Assembly: GCF_028561565.1 (NCBI RefSeq)
Contig: NZ_JAQQTE010000019.1
Span: 144,586-208,585 of the forward strand
DNA length: 64,000 nucleotides
Source of the DNA: Gilvibacter sediminis
GTDB lineage: Bacteria > Bacteroidota > Bacteroidia > Flavobacteriales > Flavobacteriaceae
Direction of reading: 5' to 3'
Shown: in pieces, positions 25,970 through 34,700 of the stretch
Layout of the letters: each line of letters opens with the position of its first letter
Position numbering within the stretch: the stretch's first letter is position 1
The notes under the pieces: model-generated
The model's database searches: none
Seen by the model: only the letters and a program-made list of their open reading frames with translations
Told to the model about the DNA's origin: nothing
Made by a program: the position numbers and the translations under genes

Positions 25970-26836
25970 TTATTTAAATCTAATGCACTTAAACTCGGCG
26001 AACGTATAGGTGGGAATTCCAAACGAATCTCCTTTAGGATATTCGTACCAAGGACTGCGTTTGGAATCGTTTAGATTCTTGAGCAGATGCACACTTTGCG
26101 CGGGCGTGTTCCCTTGTGCAAAAATAAATAATTTCTCGCCGTTGGCATTACTGATCTCGTCCACAGCAATAATTATATGACCCGGGAAGCCGGGATAAAC
26201 GAGCATATCTCCCAATTGCATTTCATCGGGATCGGTGATTTGAATGAGCTCATCATGTAAGGACTGTGTTCCTGAGTAGGTAAAGATCAAATTTAGATAG
26301 CGGTAAAAATTGGTTTTGCTGTGATCTGCGGATGCGGATTTTTCAAAACGAACATCATTCCCGTTGATCACGGGCCGGAATCCCTCAGCATAGGAACTCC
26401 ACGAACAATAATCCCCAGAAGTGAAATTAAAGCCTAAATCGTCCTTTCTACCTATTTGCCAAAGGTATTCTGCACGCAAGCGAATTAAAGCATCTGCGCA
26501 TTGCATGAGTCCATTATCGGGTACAGAAAGGTCTAATACCCCAACATGACCGCGTTGATACACATAGGGTTTGCCTGTATAATTGATCACTTCTGTCCCC
26601 GCGGCTAAAAGTTTAAAATTCCTCAAATACTCCTGAAAACTACCAGCAGGGTAAGAAACACGGGAATAGCCTTCTGGAAGTTTTACACGACTGGCGACGG
26701 TATTGCCCTGCTCGTCTATATAATTTGGGCTCACCACATAACTCTTGGCCACTTGAGTAACTACCGGACCCTTGTCTGTCTGAGTAAGAAGAAAGATCAC
26801 CAATCCAACAACCAGCAGTAGTAAAAGTTTGCGCAT
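25970..26836 (-). CDS. DUF4846 domain protein, envelope-anchored
   Basis: A 288-residue protein with one N-terminal membrane segment (about 3-19) and a periplasmic body carrying the DUF4846 landmarks VKLPEGYSRVSYPAGSFQEYLRNFKL, GLMQCADALIRLRAEYLW, FTSGDYCSW and DMLVYPGFPGHIIIAVD. The GHIIIAVD strand and conserved aspartate recall hydrolase-like folds, but no catalytic set can be assigned. First of a tight three-gene unit with the small protein and apbE. Confidence 0.85.
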   Translation of the reverse strand: MRKLLLLLVVGLVIFLLTQTDKGPVVTQVAKSYVVSPNYIDEQGNTVASRVKLPEGYSRVSYPAGSFQEYLRNFKLLAAGTEVINYTGKPYVYQRGHVGVLDLSVPDNGLMQCADALIRLRAEYLWQIGRKDDLGFNFTSGDYCSWSSYAEGFRPVINGNDVRFEKSASADHSKTNFYRYLNLIFTYSGTQSLHDELIQITDPDEMQLGDMLVYPGFPGHIIIAVDEISNANGEKLFIFAQGNTPAQSVHLLKNLNDSKRSPWYEYPKGDSFGIPTYTFAEFKCIRFK

Positions 26837-26847
26837 ATAGTTATAAC

Positions 26848-26874
26848 AAAAAAGCCGGCACTTTAGTACCGGCT
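26848..26874 (-). terminator. Terminator of the M36 peptidase gene
   Basis: AGCCGG...CCGGCT stem (26853-26858 with 26869-26874, extended imperfectly inward) and, on the minus strand, six T (26853-26848). It separates the M36 gene from the DUF4846 operon. Confidence 0.8.
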
Positions 26875-26897
26875 TTTTCTATATATGGGCAATTAAT

Positions 26898-29800
26898 TTA
26901 TTGCTTGATCACACGCTTCACGATAGTTCCCTCTGTAGTGTATACTTTCACAAAGTAGATGGCGGTATCTAAACCTGTAAGATCAAGATCCACACTTTCT
27001 GTAAGTGTGTAGGTCTTATTTGTGATAAGACGACCGCGAATATCGCGAATCTCAACCGCTTCAATAGTCGCTGAAGGCGCTACTACGCGAACCATTCCAG
27101 TTGTTGGGTTTGGAACAACGCTCAAGTTGTTGATCTGGTTGTCATCGGTACTGAGTACCTTCTCTTCAAAGAAGACTGAGAAACGATCGTCATCCAAACC
27201 GGCTTCTGCAGCAAAGCTGTAGTTACCTGTGCTTAAGTTAGCGATGGCTCCAGTCACTTTGTCCTCAATGTAAACGTTTACATCGGTTGCTAAAGTTCCT
27301 AATTCGATATCTGCTAAAGAGATGGTGAATAGTTGATTCTCCTCAATTTGAGAACGGAAACCAACTTGGATCTGTGCTTCCATATCAAAGGCTTCACGCG
27401 CTTGAATGGTTAACTGCTCTCCTGTTGCTACCGTAGAGAATAAAGAAACTGGCGTACTTAGACGTTTCGCATCAAATTCTGACTCGAAAGCAGCAGTAGC
27501 ACCTTCCATAAAGGCCACCAACATTTGAGATCCTAGTTTATAGGTTTCGTTTTTGACATCCAACCAAACGCGAACCTTGGAAGCATCAAATGATTTGTAA
27601 TCCGTGTTGTTACCTACGACACGCTGATCATTCTGATAGGTCACTGTACCAGCAGCTACCGCCTTAAATCCGAATCCTTGTCCAGAGGCAATGTATTGCG
27701 TAGGAGCGGCACCTCCATTGGCAGCAGCAGTTCCACCTACAGTAGCTACATACATGGAAATGTCACCCATGTCGTAATTGGCTTCATTATAACCTGCGTA
27801 GGTATCACTTGGCCCACTGATGTGGTTCCAGAAATAAATAGTGTTTCCAGTAACCGCACTGTTATCGGCAATGAACTCTTCCGCGTCAATTGCTGATGCG
27901 TATGGGTTTGCCGTTACGTTGGCACTAGCATTTTGAGATCCGTTATAACCTGCATTGAATGTGAATACCCCGTTATTCAGAGTTCCATCATCATAAACAA
28001 AGTTATAAGTTGCTCCATCGGGTACCGTTGGAGATGCTTGTGGCATCAATAGGTAACCTTCTGCTGGGTTAATGGTTCCAGTGTAGTTCACCCAGTTATT
28101 ACCGTCATCATCGGCCCAGTTCTCTGCAGTTGGATCTGCAGCGGCTACCGCCGTGTTCGGCACAAAGCTCGCTGTTGTGTGATTTCTAAACTGCACTGCA
28201 GTACCAAAGGTATTGGCACGGGTAGATCCACTCATTGGGTTACCCACGATCATAAATCCACGGTTATCCAAACTCGGTGACGTTTTGCGCACAATTATGC
28301 TACCGTTATTATTCACCACAGCGTCATCGTTGATCTGAACTACTGACCCTTCGTGTTGTACATCTAAAGTACCATCCACGTTAATATTTCCTACTGCGCT
28401 CAATGTACCTCCAGCTCCAATAGTAAGAGTCGCTGATGGGTCAATATCACAAGAACAAGCTGTAATATCTCCGTCCGTTGCAGTGTCATAATTACTCGCA
28501 ATTGTTGCAATAGTTCCTGCTGTTGGAGTTACATCCCATGAACCACCAGAGAAAGTAGCTCCTGTTCCTTCAACAGTAACAGTCACATCGCAAGTTGTGA
28601 TTCCTCCAGCACCGTCATCTGCAGTAATAGTTACTATATTCTCTCCAAGGTCAGCACAAGTAAATGTGGTTTGACTGTAAGAAAGGGACACTGCGTTTCC
28701 ACAGTTTTCAGCCAAGCCACCTACTTCTGGTATAAAAGCTACAAAATCATTCATAGCTGTCCAGTTAGTTGCATTTCTTCCAGGAACCACATAAGCTGTT
28801 GTTCCTCCAATATTCTCAATTCCTTGAGTACGCGTTCCACCATCAGATGTCACCATTGAAGAGTGGATCTCAATTCTACTGTCTGCCTCATACAATTGTA
28901 CTTGGAAGGTATTTAATGCAGATGTATCCTCCCAGTGTGGCATGTCAACATAGTCTACCACAAATACTCTGTTAGGAGCAGTACCTTCTGTCTTATAACG
29001 TATAATTTCCCCTCCTAGCGGTCTCCAATCATCCCATACAGCGGCAATCATATTGTCCGGTAGTGTAGTTGATGGTAATGCGTCGTTCGTGAAATCAGTA
29101 AGGTCATTGGTATCAAAAGATAAGTACCCGTTTGAGGTAATGTGTACAGAGCTATAGGTTACTCCAAAGAAGCTGAAGTCAAATCCTAGCGCAATAGCAG
29201 CGGTACCAGCGTCATCACCTAAAGTAACACTTGTTGAGCCCGTAGCGATGTTCATTGGCGCATACGTCCCTGTTTGATCTATAGTGTATCCATCACCAGG
29301 TAATAAGTTCGCAACCACATCTGGATCGCTCAAGGTAGCATTACCCGAACCGTCTAAGGTTAGGGTTGCATCTTGACAAACTAATACAGGATTTCCGTCA
29401 GTTACATTAATGGTCTGCGTTGGAGCTCCAGGAGACCCATCACAGTTCAATGCGCTAAAGGTAATGGTATGTGAACCAACACCTGCCGCAGAAGGATCAA
29501 AGTCAAAAGTATTGTCTCCATTGTCTGTTACTCCAGGTCCGCTGTATGTACCGGTTCCCAATGCTGTTCCACCACTCAAGGTCTGAACCCCTTCTGTAGC
29601 ACAGAATGAATCAGCACCTGCAAGATCAAAACTTGCATCTGGCAAAGTAAAGTCTTCTGTTCCGTCTGAACGGCTAGTAGAAGATCCTTGGCTCGCGTTA
29701 ACTCCAAGACCTCTTCTGGCGAAAGCTCCCCAAATCAAACATTGGTTAGCTCCTCCGTAAATATTGGTATCTGCTTGTAAGATAGCATCACGACCATCTA

Positions 29801-31568
29801 CAAAACCAGGGCTACATGGCTGTAGCTTCATGGCTTCAGAAACCAAATTCAAAGCGATGTTATTACCTCCAGTTCCGTTATAGATATCAGCATCCCATCC
29901 GTAAACGTCGATAAGATCCCAAGTCATTTCCCAAAGCATGGTTGCCCAAACAGATCCAACTCCGTGAGGCACAGAAGCCGTGATAATATCATTATAGGTC
30001 TGCGTATTATTTTCACGATTGTACGGTTGAGGACGAATTCCTCCACCCGTTGTTGGCTCTTCAAACAAAAAGGTACCCACTGGACGATTCGTGTTGGAAG
30101 CATCTGCTGGTTTCATAGTCAAAATCAGCCCTAAGAAGTCACTCCAACCTTCACCCATTTGCTCTTGATTACCCAAACAACCTGCGGCTGCTGGTCCTCC
30201 TGTCAAACGGTTTGACCATCCGTGGCCGTACTCGTGAGCAATTACAAGGTTGTCAAAATCACCATCGGCAAATTGACCGTTTCCGTTGATATCACAAACG
30301 TACATCTGCATTCTTGGATTACCTCCGTCCGCAGGCGTACCAAAGTTTGCATTACATGTCCCTGAACCGTCTTGAGCTTCAGCATCTACAGAATCTCCTC
30401 CAGATCCACCGTTACCGTAGTTATTCTCTTGGAAGTTACCGGCTTGTTCAGTGAATCCATATTCATAAAGTACGTCATGGATTATGTTGGTCCAGTAGAA
30501 AAGGTTTGTGATCGCAGCAGACTCTGATTGGTTTGCTGTTGTATATGGAATGGTTAGGGTATAATCAAAATCCAAACTAGCGCCTCCGTCTGGGGAGAAA
30601 CCAGCATTATCACCATCCTCATAGGTATGTGTGTTATTACCACGTGTATTGGTGAACTCAGCACCGGTTACCCCATTAGTGTCATGCCATCCATAAGGAG
30701 AAGCATTTGTGTTTTCTGGATTAACCACTAAAACACGACCCGTACTGTGGTTTGGAGATTCATCCGGAATTGCATAAACACGGTACTGCGCAGGTACCGG
30801 TGAAGTTGCATTTACCACCATAGTTGGTGTATAAGCTTCTACCGTTGTTGGTGCCGCATGTGGCCCAATAAATGGCACATCGTGGCTGTGGTCGTGACCA
30901 AAGTCACAGTAATTTGTATAATTGAATTTGGTGATGATATCACCAGACTTGGCATCTACAAAGAAGTTGTACCAATCTGCACTGCGTGTTTCTGCAATGG
31001 AGAGTTCATAAGCTAGTGTCAAACCTCCTTTATCTGCGTAATGATAAACCAATTGGGTTGGAATCTCACGCTCGGAGATTCCCGCTTTACTGTAAAGTAC
31101 AACGCCATTTTCCTTACGCTCCAATTGTGTCAAGCTTTCCGTCATAGTGTAAACCATGCGTGTGGCTACGTTTTGAATAGCCATCTCTGCCGTCATGCTC
31201 GAGCTACCCAAAGTTTGAGCGTGGTTGTAAAGATTTTTGATCATCTTATTGTTGAAATTGCTCAACTTTCCATCGGCATTGATATGTATGCTCGATTCGG
31301 TTCCTTTTACAGGAATACCGTTAATGGCTTGAACAAAATAAACGTGATGCGTTCCACTCACTTCACTGGTATGTTCAGCAGTGATAATGTAACTCGCATC
31401 TTCTTGGAAAAGGGCTTCTTTTTGCACCAATTCCTGAAGTTTTTGATCTAAATTGAAATTGCGGGATTGTCCATAAGCTGTGGAAACAGCTCCAAATATC
31501 AAGCAAACCAAAGCACAATACAGTAGATTTCTCACTGATTTTGAGACAGTTAAGTAATTAAGATGCAT
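26898..31568 (-). CDS. Secreted M36 fungalysin-family metallopeptidase with T9SS sorting domain
   Basis: A 1556-residue multidomain exoprotein. Order: signal peptide (about 1-33), FTP/PepSY-type propeptide (to about 200), M36 catalytic domain with zinc motif H445-E446-x-x-H449 and third ligand E473 in GEGWSDF, a PKD/SprB-like beta domain (about 650-730), a HYR-type domain (about 735-1000) that is split by a long insertion, a module shared with the neighbouring giant protein (about 1005-1556), and the terminal sorting domain (VPNPTTGMVRV, DIRGRLITN, TAIYFVKVYTTEGTIVKRVIKQ). The enzyme should digest extracellular proteins. Promoter at 31625-31654; terminator at 26848-26874. Confidence 0.93.
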   Translation of the reverse strand: MHLNYLTVSKSVRNLLYCALVCLIFGAVSTAYGQSRNFNLDQKLQELVQKEALFQEDASYIITAEHTSEVSGTHHVYFVQAINGIPVKGTESSIHINADGKLSNFNNKMIKNLYNHAQTLGSSSMTAEMAIQNVATRMVYTMTESLTQLERKENGVVLYSKAGISEREIPTQLVYHYADKGGLTLAYELSIAETRSADWYNFFVDAKSGDIITKFNYTNYCDFGHDHSHDVPFIGPHAAPTTVEAYTPTMVVNATSPVPAQYRVYAIPDESPNHSTGRVLVVNPENTNASPYGWHDTNGVTGAEFTNTRGNNTHTYEDGDNAGFSPDGGASLDFDYTLTIPYTTANQSESAAITNLFYWTNIIHDVLYEYGFTEQAGNFQENNYGNGGSGGDSVDAEAQDGSGTCNANFGTPADGGNPRMQMYVCDINGNGQFADGDFDNLVIAHEYGHGWSNRLTGGPAAAGCLGNQEQMGEGWSDFLGLILTMKPADASNTNRPVGTFLFEEPTTGGGIRPQPYNRENNTQTYNDIITASVPHGVGSVWATMLWEMTWDLIDVYGWDADIYNGTGGNNIALNLVSEAMKLQPCSPGFVDGRDAILQADTNIYGGANQCLIWGAFARRGLGVNASQGSSTSRSDGTEDFTLPDASFDLAGADSFCATEGVQTLSGGTALGTGTYSGPGVTDNGDNTFDFDPSAAGVGSHTITFSALNCDGSPGAPTQTINVTDGNPVLVCQDATLTLDGSGNATLSDPDVVANLLPGDGYTIDQTGTYAPMNIATGSTSVTLGDDAGTAAIALGFDFSFFGVTYSSVHITSNGYLSFDTNDLTDFTNDALPSTTLPDNMIAAVWDDWRPLGGEIIRYKTEGTAPNRVFVVDYVDMPHWEDTSALNTFQVQLYEADSRIEIHSSMVTSDGGTRTQGIENIGGTTAYVVPGRNATNWTAMNDFVAFIPEVGGLAENCGNAVSLSYSQTTFTCADLGENIVTITADDGAGGITTCDVTVTVEGTGATFSGGSWDVTPTAGTIATIASNYDTATDGDITACSCDIDPSATLTIGAGGTLSAVGNINVDGTLDVQHEGSVVQINDDAVVNNNGSIIVRKTSPSLDNRGFMIVGNPMSGSTRANTFGTAVQFRNHTTASFVPNTAVAAADPTAENWADDDGNNWVNYTGTINPAEGYLLMPQASPTVPDGATYNFVYDDGTLNNGVFTFNAGYNGSQNASANVTANPYASAIDAEEFIADNSAVTGNTIYFWNHISGPSDTYAGYNEANYDMGDISMYVATVGGTAAANGGAAPTQYIASGQGFGFKAVAAGTVTYQNDQRVVGNNTDYKSFDASKVRVWLDVKNETYKLGSQMLVAFMEGATAAFESEFDAKRLSTPVSLFSTVATGEQLTIQAREAFDMEAQIQVGFRSQIEENQLFTISLADIELGTLATDVNVYIEDKVTGAIANLSTGNYSFAAEAGLDDDRFSVFFEEKVLSTDDNQINNLSVVPNPTTGMVRVVAPSATIEAVEIRDIRGRLITNKTYTLTESVDLDLTGLDTAIYFVKVYTTEGTIVKRVIKQ

Positions 31569-31624
31569 AATTTTACGGTTAAAGGGTTGTTGTTAAGGGG
31601 ATTGAAACAGTGTGTGTTAGTCGT

Positions 31625-31654
31625 CAAAAATAGTATTTAATCGACAAAATACAA
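31625..31654 (-). promoter_or_regulatory. Promoter of the M36 peptidase gene
   Basis: Minus-strand TTG (31654-31652), 19 bases, then TATTTTTG (31632-31625): a full match to the Bacteroidota TTG-N17-23-TAnnTTTG consensus, giving a leader of about 50 bases. Confidence 0.6.
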
Positions 31655-31684
31655 GGAAAAACTGCTATTTGTTAAGGAAGTCAT

Positions 31685-31718
31685 AAAAAAAGTGCCAATT
31701 GATTGAACAACTGGCACT
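31685..31718 (-). terminator. Terminator of the modular T9SS protein gene
   Basis: AGTGCCA (31691-31697) pairs with TGGCACT (31712-31718), followed on the minus strand by seven T (31691-31685). Just after the stop of the 1498-residue protein. Confidence 0.8.
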
Positions 31719-31740
31719 TTCTTCAATGCAAAAGGTGTTC

Positions 31741-34700
31741 TTATTCCTTAATGAGTCTTAAGCTGTAAACACCAGAATCTGTTTTCACACTTAAGATATA
31801 AACTGCAGCTTCCAGCTCAGAAACGCTAATGCTAGCCTGATCTCCACTCAGCTCGTGCTGCGCTATTTGACGTCCACGGATATCATAAATGATCACATTT
31901 TCAAGGATCACTCCGTTCGGCGCATTTAAGGTGATATTATCTTGAGCAGGGTTTGGATAGAGTCCGACCAGCTGTAGTGATTCGTCATCAACACTCAGTA
32001 CGCGCTCTTCAAAGACCAAACTAAAGCGGTTGTCATACGTACCGTCCAGGGCTCTAAAGACATAATCGCCTTGGGTCAAGTTGGTTTGTGTGTTGAGTTC
32101 ACGATCGATCAAATACACCTGAGTGTCTGCTGGCATATTGTGGAATTCCATATCAGCAATACTAATACGGAATACAGCATCAGCTTCAATCATACTACTC
32201 ATCCCAAGGCTAACCTCAGCTTCGATATCCCAAGAAGGCAAACCATTAATGGCCAACTCTTCTCCTGTAAGCAATTCAGAGTACAAGGAAACTGGCGTTG
32301 CCAAGCGTTTCGCATCAAAATGCGGTTCCATAGCCTCAGTCGCATCATCTACAAAGGCAATCAACGCCTGAGATCTCAGCTCATAGGTCTCGTTGGTCAG
32401 GTTTAACCAAATTCGGTCTCTTTGAACTGGCTCCGTCATTCTAAAGGTATCATTCGGCCCGGTAACACGCATTGCATTTGCAAAACTAACCGTTCCTGCA
32501 GCAGCAGCCTTGTAACCAAAGCCTTGAGCAGATGAGATGAAGCCAGTCGGAGCCGCACCACCATTCGCAGCAGCTACTCCACCAGAACCTGTTGTATACA
32601 TAGAAATATCACCCATATCATAATTGAGATCATTATAACCAGGATAAGCGGCAGATGGCGCCGTTAAATGCTCCCAGAAATAAAGGGTTGATATTATTGT
32701 TGAATTTGCCGCGATAAAAGCGTCAGCATCTATAGCCGAAGCGTACGGGTTGCTGATAATATTCGGGCTTGAATTTTGGTCGGTATTAAAGACAGCCGCG
32801 ATATCAAGCGCTCCACTGTTTAGCGTCCCCGTGTTGAATTCAATATCAAAAACTCCAGAGGCTCCTGGGTCGGTCCCCCGTCTTCTAAACATATAACCTT
32901 CCGCAACATTCAATGTTCCAGTAAAGGGCGACCAATTGTCTCCGTTGTCATCTGCAAAGTTTTCTGCGGATGGAAAAGCGGCTGTTACATCTGCATTGGG
33001 CACAAAATTCAACGTATTGTGACTGAACATACGAACGCGCGTTGGATCGTATAAAGCAGCATCGGTTTGCATACTCATAGGCGAGCCTAAAATTGAAAAG
33101 TCTCTTAAACTTAAACTAGGTGTTGTTTTACGAACACTGATGGTTCCAAGATTAGTTGTTATAGCTGTCTCCAGTGTCTGCACTACAGAACCTTCGTGTT
33201 CCACTACCAAATTTCCGTTGATCCCTATGGTGATATCTTCTGTGGCTAAAAGATAGTCTCCCGCATTTACAGTTACTGTTCCCGTTCCTATAACACAACT
33301 GCAGCTTTCAATACTACCGGTAACCGTATCGTAGTCTCCTGAGAACAGGGCAATCGCACCTAAATCTGGAACACCATCAGTCCAGGCGCCACCGTCCCAA
33401 TCTGTGATACGAGCGCTCACCGTGATATCTGTTGAACAACTGTCTATATTACCGGCGTCGTCAAAAGCATAAAGGGTTTCTGTAATTGTTCCGACATCAG
33501 AACAGCTATATTCCAAAGGTGCATCGGCAATAATGCTCATATCCCAAGAAACCGTTGACATTCCAAAAGCACCAGGATTTGGGATCAATACATGCATGAA
33601 ATAGGTTTGACCGGCTTCAAATGAGAAAGTAGCGCCATCAGTTGACGCTGTCAAAACACCAGCATTGTTGTAGTTTACAAAGCCGAGATAATTCGGTGAA
33701 GCAAACAGGTTCGTGCCCAAATCTGGTTTTGCGTTAAAGAAGGTAAGTACGTTTCCATCGGAAGCCGAAGTTCCTGTAGCCACAGGTGTGTAATCACCAG
33801 TGACCTGAACAGTGAAAGCAAATTCATTGATCAAGAAGGTGTTTCCGCCATAGTCCGCAGCAGTGCTACCAGCCGTGGTTTCTGAATCAAAACCAGTGGT
33901 TTCAAAGCCGAGATAAAAACGCGCAGCATTGTCTGTAGTACCGCCATCAGCATCTGTCGGCGCAACCAGTACGGTACCATCTGCACCCAACTCTGCCGTA
34001 ACGTCTTGACAAACGGCAATTGGAGCAACTACGTCTTCACAGAACTTGAAGTTATCTACAGCAACATAAATAAAACTGCCGCTAATTGTGATCTCTACTT
34101 CATCAACGTCTTCCCCTGAAAAGTCTGAAGCTCCGTCAGTAGCAAAATCAACCGTAGAAAATCCACTCGTTGATCCGAAGGTCGTTGGGAAACTGCCTGT
34201 CTTTGTAAAACTGTAAACTTCAACACCATCTAACAAGCCACGTATGGTCAAAGAACCGTCATTGGTTGGATTGGCACCGTCCGCCTCAGAAGAAACAAAA
34301 ACTTCAAAGCTTTCCATATAGATCAGGGCAGGATTAGTCACACTGATAGAATAGGTCTTATCTACACCTTGATCATCTACATTATCTAAATATCGGTCTG
34401 AAGCACCTGCTCCAGCTCCTATAAATTCATCAACGCTAAAATTGGCTGAGCTCGTGGTAAACGGAACACCCGCCCGGGTCCAAATATTGGCATCTAAAGC
34501 CAAAGACTCAAAAGTCTCCACAAAGCAGGAAGAAACCAAATGCACTTCTCCCTCGGTAAAAGCATCTGGCGGTGTGTTGCCGTCCAAATCCTCTATATCG
34601 GTACCAGAAAGCAAATCCAATCTCAAACTTCCTTCTCCAGAAATTCCTGAGATAGAAACGGTATAGGTATTTGCCGAACCGCTTACATTATCTATGGTAC

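Noticed and set aside
31041-31451. Long antisense frame in the M36 gene
   Set aside because: It lies wholly opposite the well-supported peptidase propeptide coding region and has no recognisable motif.
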